64,000 nucleotides of DNA, taken from assembly GCF_000687475.1 (NCBI RefSeq), contig NC_057316.1, forward strand, positions 2,170,001 to 2,234,000. Direction: 5' to 3'. Within the stretch, counting starts at the first letter, position 1; every line of letters begins with the position of its first letter. This DNA is from Ustilaginoidea virens. Lineage: Eukaryota > Ascomycota > Sordariomycetes > Hypocreales > Clavicipitaceae. Under the pieces are notes generated by a model that saw only the letters and a program-made list of their open reading frames with translations, ran no database searches and was not told where the DNA came from. Positions 1-9,985 of the stretch are shown here, piece after piece. The position numbers were made by a program, and so were the translations under genes.

Positions 1-1059
1 GAGGGGATAGATTTGTGACCATACCATGTCGAATCCTATTACAGGAATCTTGGTCTCTGCGTCGTATGAGGTGATGGCGTAGCCGACGACGCCTCCAGCA
101 GGCCCGGAAAGAATGGCTTTGAGCCCGGTAAACTTGTCTACATCTACCAGGCCGCCGTCGCTTTGCATGAACTCGCATCGCGCTCCCTTTGGCCCTTGTT
201 CATCCTTTACACTCTGCGTGCCAAGTCCTCCTCGGAATCCTTGCTGGAAGCCGTCAATGTATCGCCGGATGGCCGGTGTCAGGTAGGCATCCGCGCAGAC
301 AGAGGTGGCTCTAGGGACCAGTTTAACCATGGGCATGAGCTGATGGCTCAAGGAAATATGGGTGAATCCAATCTCCTCGGCAACGCGGCCAACCTGCGCC
401 TCGTGATCGGGAAAGGTGTACCCGTGCATCAGGCAGACTGCCACGCTGCGGATTCCGCGGTCGTACACCTCTCGAAGCTTCCGTCTGACGTGGTCGTCGT
501 TTGGCCTCTGCAGAATGCGGACCGCCTCGCCAGAAGTGCCTCGCACCAGGGTCCGATCCCGGGCTCCCTCGGTGCCGACCTGGGCATCTGCTTCCGTGAC
601 GGTCCGCCCGGGATCCTCGGTGTAATCCTCCAAGGTGACGCGCTCGTCAATCTCGACGACGTGCTCGTACAGCACGTCGGGCTTCCTGATGGCCAGGTCA
701 AAGATGCTCGGCCGGGACTGGTTGCCGATGACGAGGCAATCCTTGAAGCCCTGGGTGACAACCAGGGCAATCTTTTCTCCCTTGCGCTCCAGCAAGGCGT
801 TTGTGGCGACGGTGGTGCCCATGCGAATGGACTCGATGTCGGACGTGTCCAGGGCGTCGCCCCGCGGGATGTCGTGCCCGAGGAAATGGCTCATGATGCG
901 CCGGATGCCCTCGAGCGGAGCGTCCTGGTAGTTTGCCGGGTCTTCGGATAGGAGCTTGATGATGATTTGCTCGCCGTCCCTCTCTCCCACGCAGTCGGTG
1001 AAGGTGCCGCCTCGGTCGATGGCGATGCGCACGCGGCGCGCCTTGCCAGCGCCGTCCAT
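1..1059 (-). CDS. OXP1: 5-oxoprolinase (ATP-hydrolysing), 5' part
   Basis: The gene is partial and runs off the left edge. Exon 1 (25-1059) encodes 345 residues, starting MDGAGKARRVRIAIDRGGTF. The chosen ATG (1059-1057) places the conserved hydantoinase-A phosphate-binding motif DRGGTFTDCVG about 14 residues in, as is usual for fungal oxoprolinases; the frame stays open upstream but has no earlier ATG nearby. Further family signatures are SIRMGTTVATNALLERKGE, QSDGGLVDVDKF and the GPAGGVVGYA motif. Translation reaches VIGFDM and meets GTATGG at 24, a splice donor, exactly where family members continue with GGTSTDV. So the last 24 bases are the start of an intron and the rest of the gene lies outside. 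The enzyme cleaves 5-oxoproline to glutamate with ATP in the cytosolic glutathione (gamma-glutamyl) cycle. It is divergent from the MARVEL gene to its right. Identification is strong. Confidence 0.93.
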   Translation of the reverse strand, partial: MDGAGKARRVRIAIDRGGTFTDCVGERDGEQIIIKLLSEDPANYQDAPLEGIRRIMSHFLGHDIPRGDALDTSDIESIRMGTTVATNALLERKGEKIALVVTQGFKDCLVIGNQSRPSIFDLAIRKPDVLYEHVVEIDERVTLEDYTEDPGRTVTEADAQVGTEGARDRTLVRGTSGEAVRILQRPNDDHVRRKLREVYDRGIRSVAVCLMHGYTFPDHEAQVGRVAEEIGFTHISLSHQLMPMVKLVPRATSVCADAYLTPAIRRYIDGFQQGFRGGLGTQSVKDEQGPKGARCEFMQSDGGLVDVDKFTGLKAILSGPAGGVVGYAITSYDAETKIPVIGFDMVWSQIYPL

Positions 1060-2791
1060 GACGAGCGAGGGACTCTTGAAGATTGCAGGGCAACGAGACG
1101 GCTGGTCGCTTGGAGGATGGTCAAAGGCTCGCAATGCAGGCTGTACATGGCATGACCTCTGGCTGTCCGGGCTTATTTTATTCGACCTTGGCAGGAGCGC
1201 AAACAAGACTGGCGGGCCGGCTCATGGCAAGTCGTGATGAAGGCCGATGCTCAGGCACCGTCAGCCGAACCAAACAAGTGGTGGCGGTGGTGGTGGTGGT
1301 TGGTGGTGGTGGCATCCAGCCTCGGCGGGGTAGTCGGTGATGGAACCATCATCTGCCAACAAACATTGAGGCATTCGGCCGATCAACCCCGCTACAGTAC
1401 AAGCCCCGCCACACGCACTGCAGGCAGCCCCAGGAGAAGGGAGAAGGGAAGCCCCAGCCGCAAACCCAGCCCCAGAGCCGTCGCCAACTACATACATACG
1501 ATGGGAAGAAGCATTGACCCTACATATTTTGCTGGCACGTGCCAGCAGCTGACCAGACGGTTTATTATGCATCTTCAACAGGCAGGTTGCGGCAAGACGT
1601 CCATCATGACTTGGTTTCTACCCTTGCGTATCGCATCGCACCGTATCGCATCGTGTCTGGCTGAAAGGACGGCTTCATGCCCCGTAAGTCGTTTGATCTC
1701 TCCTAGTCCCGGAAAAGAATCAATCTGAACCAAGACGATTGCTCGCACCTGCCGTCAATGCCTATAGGAAAGACTCATGGGATCTGTCACGGCCAAAATT
1801 CCCCTGTTCGTTTGATCTAAAGCCTCTTTTTTTTTTTTTTTTTTTCACGTTGCGGGTGGGTCAATGACTTGAACGGTCCGTGGGGCCGACTCTGCATGCG
1901 TTTGACCCAAACTTACCGACCGGCAGGTGCGAGGTCAGCAGGCTCATGTTCCATGTTCCGTACGCATCTAGCAATCGGCAGATGTGTGCGGCATGGCCCT
2001 TTTCCTTCGCACACAGCCAATGCCGTGGTTGGGTTGTTGCCATTGCGAATATGAATCAAGACCCACTACGGAAACAGCGACATTGATTGGTAAGTGAACT
2101 GCAGGGAGGGGGGACGGAAAGTGGCTTGATGCTCTAGGTTAATTATAACCCGCCCCACCAATGGTATGATGACTTGGTCGGTGGCTGGTCGGTGGCTGGT
2201 CGGTGGCTGGTCGGTGGCCCCCCGCTTCCCGCTGCATCGTGATCGAGGTTGACGACGACCTTGTTCTGCAGTTTGGGAAAAAGAGTCTGGTCACACGGAC
2301 TCACACGGACTTACACCACCCTTCTGCTCTGGAATGACCTCATTCACGACCTGGTCTATCCGCACAATGTCGACCCACGTGGTGCCACGCACCTTTGCTT
2401 CGTCAGTACTCGCCGCTCGGGCCCAGCCTCCGTGAAAAGCAAGAGGCCCAAGGTTTCTGCTCCTCTCTCGCTGCGGGGGGGCTGCATCAAGTTGGGCGAG
2501 TTCCTTGGCCAGCCAGACCCATGTCGGCAAGTCGGCAAGTCGACATGTCGGTGTGTTGATGCTGTCAAGCTGCGTCATAGAAACGTCTTGTGGTTTGATG
2601 ACGGGAATTTTCAGATAAAGGCCAGCCTTTTTCCGCTTTGCGTCTGCACTCCCATCTCGGCAAAGGAGTGCAAACTTGAAGGCCCGTTGAAACTCGTCCT
2701 TTACAATCACACCTTTGAGCAGACGATCCTCCCCCCCCCCCCCCCTGGTAGACTATTCTTGTGGCCTCTTTGCCCCAAAAAAGCGACGACA
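1060..2791. other. Divergent intergenic region between OXP1 and the MARVEL gene
   Basis: No supportable gene. The region contains a GTG/GGT-rich stretch (1278-1312), a T-run near 1829-1845, an 11-bp tandem repeat at 2176-2218 and a C-run near 2731-2745. It should hold the promoters of both flanking genes. Confidence 0.6.
2176..2218. repeat. 11-bp tandem repeat GGTCGGTGGCT, about four copies
   Basis: Four head-to-tail copies of GGTCGGTGGCT lie in the spacer about 570 bp upstream of the MARVEL gene. Copies are essentially identical, which suggests recent slippage. No function can be read from it. Confidence 0.85.
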
Positions 2792-3409
2792 ATGGCCTTG
2801 AACCGACTTGTTAGCCTGCTTTTGCGGACAGCCGAGCTTGTTTTCGCCTCCATCGTGGCCGGCGTGACTGGCCACTATCTCCACCACTCGCACTGGGCTC
2901 ATGGCAGATTTATCTACACCGAAGTAGTGGCTGCCTTATCCATCGTGCTAGCGGTGGTTTGGCTGGTTCCCTTTTCAGGAACGTTTGTCCATTGGCCAGT
3001 GGACATTTTCGTCAGCATCTTGTGGTGGGTGGCTTTCGGCCTGCTTGCCAATGTAAGTGGCATTCTCTTCTACCTTGGGGATTTTACGAGTACACCCTTG
3101 GTGCCTGGCAGCCTTTCCCTTCGGCTGTGGGGTTGAATCCCTCCCCCGTTTTTGCAAGACGTGAGAGGCTAACCACCGACGCAGTTGCTCGGTTCTTCCT
3201 GTGGCGCTCTTTTCGACTGGGACAATGTTTCTCCACGTGGCGACCAGTGCGGCAAATTCAAGGCCGATCTGGCCTTCTCCTTTCTCTCAGCAGTTCTATG
3301 GCTCGCTTCTGCCCTGATTGGCATTTTCTGGGTGCGCAGCCATGAGCGCCGCGCCGCCGATGCCGATGCGCACCATGGACGCCACTGGTTCCGCCGAAGC
3401 CGCGTTTAA
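2792..3409 (+). CDS. MARVEL-domain tetraspan membrane protein
   Basis: Two exons, 2792-3052 and 3185-3409, encode 161 residues. The intron (3053-3184) has GTAAGT, a GCTAAC branch site and GCAG, and is phase 0. The protein starts MALNRLVSLLLRTAELVFAS and has four hydrophobic segments, roughly residues 5-28, 44-62, 68-92 and 112-138. A loop with GDQCGKFKADLAFSF precedes the last segment, a layout and motif typical of fungal MARVEL proteins. The tail is short, polar and basic (HERRAADADAHHGRHWFRRS). An upstream in-frame open stretch exists, but its codons do not look membrane-like, so the ATG at 2792 was chosen. MARVEL proteins sit in cholesterol/ergosterol-rich membranes and in vesicle or eisosome-type domains; the precise role here is unknown. 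Confidence 0.85.
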
Positions 3410-5346
3410 ACGTTGACTTTTGACTTGGCGGGCTTCTTCTGCAAATAAGATGGACATGGACACGCGAGACAGGCGGGCTACCAGTTTTGGTGCCGCCAAT
3501 TTTCCATTTCCATGTTGAAGATGCCCATGTTCTCCCTCTCCTAATCTCTATTGTTATTGGATGGATGTTGCCCTTTGGACGTCTCTGCAGACACAAAAAA
3601 AGCTTCAAGACTGGCTTCGCGATACCCCTAGTGCGCTGGTTCGGCCAGGGTCACTCTCCTCGTTATGTTTTCCAAACAACCACATGCCCTAATGCTTGCG
3701 TCATTAATCGAGAAATGAATTTTACAAAGCGTAAAGAAACGAAGAGAGCCTTTGCACGAGCCATGTGCCTGTATGCAAACCCGTTATGGGGGCCGTGAAA
3801 GGGATGAATTGTAGTCAGCAGCATAACCCCACAAGAAGGCTGCCAAGCTTCATTCGTTTCGTCACCGACGCAGACAGACGGCAAGACAGCCAAGGAAACC
3901 ACGCCGCGTTGCACCCATTGACGGGGCAGAAAGGTGACGAGACTGAGATAAAGAAGCGGGGCGGGGCGACACGGGGCCTGCTACTTCCAAGGAAGGCGTT
4001 GCGCTGCATGCCGTCATTTCCCCAATTCCCCATTCCATCGACACGCGTGTGGGGTTGGTCGGTGGTGGGATTTGTATTTGTATTAGTCATGTACTCCGTA
4101 CGCGTACAAGCAAAAGACATGGGATTGAGCAAGACAACCCCGATTGCCCCCAGCTGCTGATCCTACAATGACATGGCGATTGCTCAAAGCAGTCCGAGGG
4201 AAATCATCTCGATGACTGGACTGGACGGATCCGTAAACACGGATACCACTGTACCGCAGCTGATGATTATGGCGCTCGTGCTGTTACGTTGTAGGCAGGC
4301 AGGTACCTAAGGTAGGTACCTGGTAGCAGTATTTACCCCGGTAGGTACCTAGGTACTTGTTGAAGAGCAGAGAAAGACAGCAGAAAAGACAGCAGTCAGT
4401 CGCACCTGCCTTGACCCCAGGTTTCACTGCACCGCCACGTTTTCGCCCTTTCTTGTTTGGTCCAACTGCCTCAAGGTTGTATGCGTCATCCGCGATGCAC
4501 GATGCACTGTGGACAAGAACATGGCTCATTCCCCCCCTGTCCCTTTGACGGCGGGAGCCACTTTCTTCTGGAGAAACTTGGTCCATCGGGATCCTCCTGA
4601 ACAGCAAAAGCTTGATTTTGGTGCATTTCCGGAAACATGCTCTCCACCTTTGCCTTTGCATGCAACGCCCATACCAAGCTTTGCGATGGCTGACGGAGCC
4701 AATTGTCCGATCGAAGCATCGCATGCCACTGGCTTTTGCTCGGCTGCCCGACGTGGCTCAACGTCACCAGAGGGCTGTTATGACGCCCACCACCAAGTCT
4801 GTTTTGGCCGTGCCAACCTTTGTGCACTTTCCGGCCCCCGGTGATACATGGTGAGGTAAGGCTGTCATCCACGCAGAGCACAGAGGGATAACCCAATGAA
4901 AGCCAGACGCGCCATCCGAGCCTGGCAGCGGGAACGCACGTGAGTTCTCTTCCGCCACGAATCGTCGTCATGTATCAGCCAAAAAGCTCGGTCAAGCCAT
5001 GACGATTGCTGGCTGGGGGACGGCGTGGGCCCTTATGACGAAATTCATCGACCGAGGTGGACATGCAGAGACCCTTGGGATGCTCCCTGATTACTGATTG
5101 CATCACTCCATGTCCGATCTTTGCGCATGCTGGGAACTATCTTGATTTCGCAGACAGGACCTTCACCATCAGCTATTTAAACCTTGCCACCCTGCCGTCC
5201 ATACGTCTTCGTCCAGCCTATCTACAACTTCACCAAGTCAATTCATCTTTGCCTGGACTCAGAAAACTCTGCGACTTTTGTGTCGTCTCAAGCCCTCAAT
5301 ATCCACCCAACAAACCTATTAGCTGAAACCTCCCAACGTCTTCATC
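3410..5346. other. Intergenic region with GGTACC/CCTAGG palindrome cluster
   Basis: I see no supportable gene in this 1.9 kb. A GTACTCCGTAC motif lies at 4091-4101. A cluster of overlapping palindromes of the type GGTACCTAAGGTA and GGTACCTAGGTAC occupies about 4301-4356. A TATTTAAA element at about 5173-5180 lies about 170 bp before the ATG of the next gene and may be its TATA box. Confidence 0.55.
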
Positions 5347-6546
5347 ATGTCTTCCCTCGTGAACAAGGTCAAAGAGGCCCTCCACTCGGACAAGGACAAA
5401 ACAACGACAAGCACCACCGGCACGCACTCTACACATCACACCTCTCACACTGCTGCCGAGCCTCGCTATGACGGCCTTGGTGGTGCGAACCGTGGCACCG
5501 ACGGCCCTGCCACTCGCACTGATGGTCCCCACAGCTCCAACGTCGCCAACAAGCTTGATCCTCGCGTGGACTCCGACCGCGATCACAGCAAGAACATGGG
5601 ATTGAACCCCCACGGTGATGCCACCACCGGCGCCCGTGGTGCCAACTACACCACTTCCACAACCGGTGCTGGTGTTGGTGCTGGTGCTGGTGCTGGTTAT
5701 GGCGCCGGTGACGCTGGCCGACACGGTCCCGCTACTCGCACCGACGGTCCTCACAGCTCCAACTTGGCCAACAAGGCTGATCCCCGGGTTGATTCTGACC
5801 GCGACCACAGCAGCAACATGGGATTGAATCCCCGCGGAGACGCCACTACCGGCACCGGCACCGGCCTGGGCGGCACCCATGCCACCCACGGTGCCCATTC
5901 CTCTCACCATCACACTTCTACAACCGGTGCTGGTTTTGGCGCTGGCGGAGTCGTTGGTGATGCTGGCCGAAACGGTCCCGCTACTCGCACCGACGGCCCG
6001 CACAGCTCCAACCTGGCCAACAAGCTCGATCCTCGCGTCGACTCGGACCGTGACCACAGCCGTAACCTGGGTGCCAATCCCCAAGGTACTGCCACGACTG
6101 GCACCCACACTGGCGCTCATCCTAGTCTCATCGGGACTGCTGACTATGGTTCCACCGCGGGCGCCAATCGGGGGTTTGATGGTCCAGCTACCCGCACAGA
6201 TGGCCCTCACAGCTCCAACTTGGCAAACAAGGCCGACCCTCGTGTTGATTCCGACCGTGACTACAGCAGAAACCTTGGAGCTAACCCATCTGGTACCGCT
6301 ACTACTGGCACTCACGGCACTCACGGCACTCACGGCACTCACGACACTCACGGCACTCATGCCACTCACGCGACTCACGGAACTCACAGCAACCTTACGC
6401 ACACCGCCGGCTCTGGACCTGGCCCTGCCCCCAACACCGCAGGTCCTCACAAATCAGACATCTTGAACAAGATGGATCCCCGCGTCGACAGTGATCTAGA
6501 CGGCAGCAAGACCGTTGGCGGCGACAAGACGTACGCTCAATCATAA
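5347..6546 (+). CDS. Hydrophilic tandem-repeat protein (unidentified function)
   Basis: A single exon encodes 399 residues; the start MSSLVNKVKEALHSDKDK has an A at -3 and follows a pyrimidine/A-rich leader. There is no signal peptide and no membrane segment. Four near-identical units of about 36 residues (about 53-88, 127-163, 210-245, 279-315) carry GPATRTDGPHSSN followed by LANKxDPRVDSDRDxS. A degenerate fifth unit (about 366-385) reads HKSDILNKMDPRVDSDLDGS. Linkers are Gly/Ala-rich or Thr/His-rich, including a run of Gly-Thr-His units at 321-347. Proteins with this NKxDPRVDSD repeat recur in Pezizomycotina, mostly annotated as hypothetical or as cell-surface protein. The composition suggests an intrinsically disordered, perhaps stress- or spore-related protein (inference). 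The opposite strand is also open because the repeats lack stop codons. Confidence 0.85.
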   Translation: MSSLVNKVKEALHSDKDKTTTSTTGTHSTHHTSHTAAEPRYDGLGGANRGTDGPATRTDGPHSSNVANKLDPRVDSDRDHSKNMGLNPHGDATTGARGANYTTSTTGAGVGAGAGAGYGAGDAGRHGPATRTDGPHSSNLANKADPRVDSDRDHSSNMGLNPRGDATTGTGTGLGGTHATHGAHSSHHHTSTTGAGFGAGGVVGDAGRNGPATRTDGPHSSNLANKLDPRVDSDRDHSRNLGANPQGTATTGTHTGAHPSLIGTADYGSTAGANRGFDGPATRTDGPHSSNLANKADPRVDSDRDYSRNLGANPSGTATTGTHGTHGTHGTHDTHGTHATHATHGTHSNLTHTAGSGPGPAPNTAGPHKSDILNKMDPRVDSDLDGSKTVGGDKTYAQS

Positions 6547-7306
6547 GTTTGCGGCCAGCGCCCACACTTGGTGTTCCTTGTTGATGAATTTTTACGCGCG
6601 AGCTTGACAGTTGCTGATGGCCCGATTCTTTTTAGTTACTTGGGAAATAAAGACCCTACAGATGCTGCGCAGGTTCCTCCTTCCGTGTTGCGAGAACATG
6701 TTGGCGAGCCTTCACGGTAATTGAGCAAGATTCACGATTGGGGGAAGCGGCGCAGCATGATGCAAGGGTAGCAGATGAGAGAAACTGAGGAAGAAAATGC
6801 GACGATTGGTCAAGCCCCATGTACTATTAGTTTATCGAGCTTTAATTGCGTTGTGAGCCTTATGCAAGCGGCCTGTCTTGTATTGATGATGAAGCGACAC
6901 GACGTTTGCAGCTACCGTATTCAATGTCCATTTGCAACCACGTACAGCGTTTTCAATAAAATTATGTTTTAACCGAATAACATACCTAGGTACCTAGGCA
7001 CTGCCATACTTGACACTGCGGTAGCATGTATACCTAAACCCAAGGCCTTCTCCCACCACGGTGACGACACCGAGACCGGCCAATCTACGGAGTCACGCCT
7101 CTTTCATTCGCCATCTGGCCCACCTGGCGGCGACCCACCTGCCCGTCTCAGCCCTTAGCCCCCACCGCCCGCCGGCTTCGCAACTTGCCTGCCTGCGTGC
7201 GCTTCTTCATCTCTTCATCCGGCCTCGGGCTTCATCATCCCCATCTCTATCGCCAACCACCACGCACAAAAGAGTCAGCGTTCCCCTTCTTTCTAGCTCT
7301 GCAACT
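6547..7306. other. 3' flank of repeat-protein gene and ATG5 upstream region
   Basis: No gene. An ACCTAGGTACCTAGG palindrome lies at about 6985-6999. An AATAAA-like sequence near 6647 could serve polyadenylation of the upstream gene. A pyrimidine-rich stretch from about 7180 is probably the ATG5 leader. Confidence 0.5.
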
Positions 7307-7324
7307 ATGCCTTCCCCGCGATGA
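7307..7324 (+). promoter_or_regulatory. Five-codon upstream ORF overlapping the ATG5 start
   Basis: ATG at 7307 opens MPSPR followed by TGA at 7322-7324. The stop overlaps the ATG5 start codon at 7321-7323 as ATGA. Any ribosome starting here would terminate exactly on the ATG5 start, so it could tune ATG5 translation by leaky scanning or termination-reinitiation (inference). It applies only if the transcript begins upstream of 7307. Confidence 0.55.
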
Positions 7325-8269
7325 CTGCGTCCATCGCCCAGACCCTCTGGGACAGCCGCATCGCGCTGCACATCACGCACCCGTCATCCCGCATCCCGTT
7401 CGTCGCCAGCGTCCCACGCTTCAGCTACTTGGCGCTGCTGCTCCCCCGTCTCTCGGCATTCTTCCGCTCGACCTGCTCCAGCTTCCACTTTGAGGATGTG
7501 CAGCTGCGCAACCTGCCCGTCGGCCTGCTGGTCGACCTGTACCGGCCGTCGCTGCCGTTCCGCCTGACGGTCAGCGACGGCGTGACGTGGGACATTGGCG
7601 ACACCTTTCTCAACTGCGTCAAGGAGGTACGGTCCTGCAACCCTCCCCCCTTTCCCCTCCCCCCCCCGGTCTCTTCTCGTGCTTGGAAGCGCGAACCGCG
7701 TCAGAGCGGTCCCTTCCCCTTTCGCCCGAAACCCCCTTACTGCTAGTGAATCAAGAGGGGACCGCGTTGAGAATCGGGTTAGGGCCGGGTCAGCTAAGGG
7801 TTCTCTCGCGCAGGCCGACTTCATCCGCAACGGCAACGCGAACCAAATCATGAAAATGTCCAAGGAGCACACGACGCAGCTGTGGAACGCCGTGGTGGAC
7901 AACGACCACGCGTCGTTTAGAAAGGTCAACACGAGGCTGCTGAGCGCGCCGGTCGCGCTGAGGCACGTCCCCCTGCGCGTCTACGTCCCCTCGGCGGCGG
8001 GGAACGGCAACGGCCGCGCGGAAGGGGTGGCGGCAGAGTTCAAGGTTGTGCAGTCGCTCGTGCCGGCGGCCGGGGGGGACGGCCGGCCCAGGCTCTTGGG
8101 GCAGGCGCTCAAGGAGATGATGCCGCGGCTGTTTCCGAGCAGCAGGGACGCGGTGCTGGCGGGCGTGGTGCTGCACGGGGCCGACGTGCCGTTCCAGGCG
8201 CCGCTGGCGGAGCTGATGAGGGAGGCGGCGTATCCGGATGGCTGGCTGTGCCTGGTGGTGACTGTTTGA
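7321..8269 (+). CDS. ATG5: Autophagy protein Atg5
   Basis: Two exons, 7321-7626 and 7814-8269, encode 253 residues. The 187-nt intron has donor GTACGG, a CAGCTAAG branch site and acceptor GCAG, and is phase 0. The N-terminus (TLWDSRIALHITHPSS, VPRFSYLALLLPRLSAFF, LRNLPVGLLVDLY) is the first ubiquitin-like region of fungal Atg5. The C-terminus (LMREAAYPDGWLCLVVTV) is the usual family ending, so the gene is complete. The lysine that accepts Atg12 in yeast and human (in a KEAD-like context) corresponds to Lys101, which lies just before the exon junction (CVKE|ADFIRNGN). The Atg12-Atg5-Atg16 complex acts as the E3-like enzyme that lipidates Atg8 at the forming autophagosome. The gene is convergent with the ERCC8-like gene, 261 bp apart. 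Confidence 0.95.
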
Positions 8270-8530
8270 GCAGGACGCCGGTTCGACCGGAGGCATATTG
8301 CATCACGTGCGGATGGCGACAAAGGCGTTTGCGGCGACTGTTGTTTTGACATGCATGTCCCAGATTTACTCACTGCTCTCATTCTACGCGTGTTTTGATC
8401 AGCTCAGGGATAGCTGGGGGCCAAAGGTCGCGAAGCATCAGTCCTGGCAAACAAGCAGTCCCCGCAAAAGGTCCGGATTCAGCAGAACGAACAGATCCTG
8501 TGTTACATGCCGCAGCCGGGTCTTGTGCGG

Positions 8531-9985
8531 CTACCGCCCCGTAAAGGTGATCTGCCGGCCCATCAGACTCCTGTACGCGCTGTCCAGCGCCATTCGTTTG
8601 CGCTTCCCGACGTTTTCCTCCTCTTGCCTGTCCTCTTCCGTGTCGTCGAGGTCATCCGGCCCGGGGATCTGCGGCATCCACGCACGGATCCGCCCGTCCA
8701 GGTGCGCGCTGTAGATGGCGCCGACCGAGTTGCCGCCGCCCATGACGGGGCCGTTGTGACCCGTGCCGCCGCCCGATCCCCTCCAGGCAATGGAGGTGAT
8801 TCTGTCCCTGCCGCCGACGCCGACGCCGACGCCGGCGCCTCGAGACCGCGCCCCCCGCGCAGGGTTCGCGGCTCCGGGCCCGCGGAGCCTGGCGACGACG
8901 CCGCCGTCGCGCAGGCGCAGGACGAGAATCTCCCTCTCGTTGGGCCAGACGAGAAGCTCGCCGGAGCTCTCGAGCGCCGGGGGCGTGACGACGGCGGCGG
9001 CCGACCTGGCGTGCTGGTTCCGGACGAGGGCGCCAAAGCCGGCCAGCGTGTTGGCGCCCGTCGCGGCGTCCCACACCCTGACCTTGCCGTCCAGCCCCGC
9101 CGAGACGAGGCGGCCCCCGTCGTCGGTCCACTGCAGGCCGTTGACGGCGTCGTCGTGCGCGCGGGCGGATTCCCGCGCGCGCTGCTGCGGCTGCTGCTGC
9201 TGCTGCTGCTCCCCCCGGCCGAGCGAGTCGTCGCGGTCGCGGTCGCGGTCGAGGAGGGCGAGGGCGCCGCCCGCGCGGCGGACGTCCCACACGCGCACGG
9301 CGCCGTCGGCGTGCCCGCTCGCCAGGACGTGCTCGTGGCGCGGGCTCCACGCCGCGCTCAGGACCGGCCCGCCGTGCGCGACGAGGGCCCGCACCGCCGC
9401 GCCGGACCTGAGGTCCACGAGGCGCACGTGCGAGTGCTGCGTCGCGCACGCCACGAGCAGGTGCGCCGCGACGGGGCTCATGGCGTGCGAGTACACCGTC
9501 GCGTGGAGGTCGAACGCGGCGCGGGGGGCGCAGCGCTGCGTCGCCCACAGCCGCAGCGACTTGTCGTACGAGCTGGACAGGAACGCGTCCGGGTCGAAGG
9601 GGTAGAAGGCGAGGTGGGTGACGCCGTGGCTGTGGCCGCCGCCGGCGGACGCGCGGGGGGCCGTGCCCACGGGGCGGAAGACGTGGTGCCGCAGCCCGGA
9701 CGGCGGCTCCTCCAGGTCCCACAGCTTGACGGCGCCGTCGGAGCCGCCCGACACGAGGACGCGGCCGTCGAACTTTTCCAGCGCGAGGCCGCTTACCCCG
9801 GCGGGGTGGGCGCGCACCGCGGCGTCCGCATCAGCGTCCGCATCAGCGTCGGCGTCGGCGGGCCTTCCGTCGAAGCGGTGCTGCGGCGCGGGCGCAAACG
9901 CGCGGAGGAGGTCGGTGGTTGTGCATCTGGCAAAGTCGCGGAAGCCGAGATCGCCTGTTTCGCGGGAGAGGAGGCGGGCCTGCAT
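8531..9985 (-). CDS. RAD28: WD40 repair protein, ERCC8/CSA (Rad28) homologue
   Basis: A single exon encodes 484 residues starting MQARLLSRETGDLGFRDFAR. WD40 blades are visible as VSGGSDGAVKLWDLE (about 78-92), LSSSYDKSLRLWA (136-148), LASGHADGAVRVWDVRR (221-237) and VSAGLDGKVRVWDA (294-307). The closing part has a conserved LDGRIRAWMPQ. The order and wording match fungal ERCC8-like proteins, for example the FYPFDPDAFLSS block and VACATQHSHVRLVDLRSGAA. VRVWDVRR is a WDXR motif of the kind that docks WD40 receptors on DDB1-CUL4 ligases. CSA/Rad28 acts in transcription-coupled nucleotide excision repair. There are two low-complexity inserts: an Asp-Ala run (43-55) and a Gln-rich run (260-268). 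DNA is very GC-rich, so the opposite strand is open for 516 codons; that frame is a shadow. Confidence 0.88.
   Translation of the reverse strand: MQARLLSRETGDLGFRDFARCTTTDLLRAFAPAPQHRFDGRPADADADADADADAAVRAHPAGVSGLALEKFDGRVLVSGGSDGAVKLWDLEEPPSGLRHHVFRPVGTAPRASAGGGHSHGVTHLAFYPFDPDAFLSSSYDKSLRLWATQRCAPRAAFDLHATVYSHAMSPVAAHLLVACATQHSHVRLVDLRSGAAVRALVAHGGPVLSAAWSPRHEHVLASGHADGAVRVWDVRRAGGALALLDRDRDRDDSLGRGEQQQQQQPQQRARESARAHDDAVNGLQWTDDGGRLVSAGLDGKVRVWDAATGANTLAGFGALVRNQHARSAAAVVTPPALESSGELLVWPNEREILVLRLRDGGVVARLRGPGAANPARGARSRGAGVGVGVGGRDRITSIAWRGSGGGTGHNGPVMGGGNSVGAIYSAHLDGRIRAWMPQIPGPDDLDDTEEDRQEEENVGKRKRMALDSAYRSLMGRQITFTGR

Noticed and set aside
163..951. 262-codon plus-strand open frame
   Set aside because: Antisense to the clear 5-oxoprolinase reading frame.
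5296..6450. 384-codon minus-strand open frame
   Set aside because: It mirrors the repeat protein on the plus strand and is low-complexity Val/Ser/Gly; open because the repeats contain no reverse stops.
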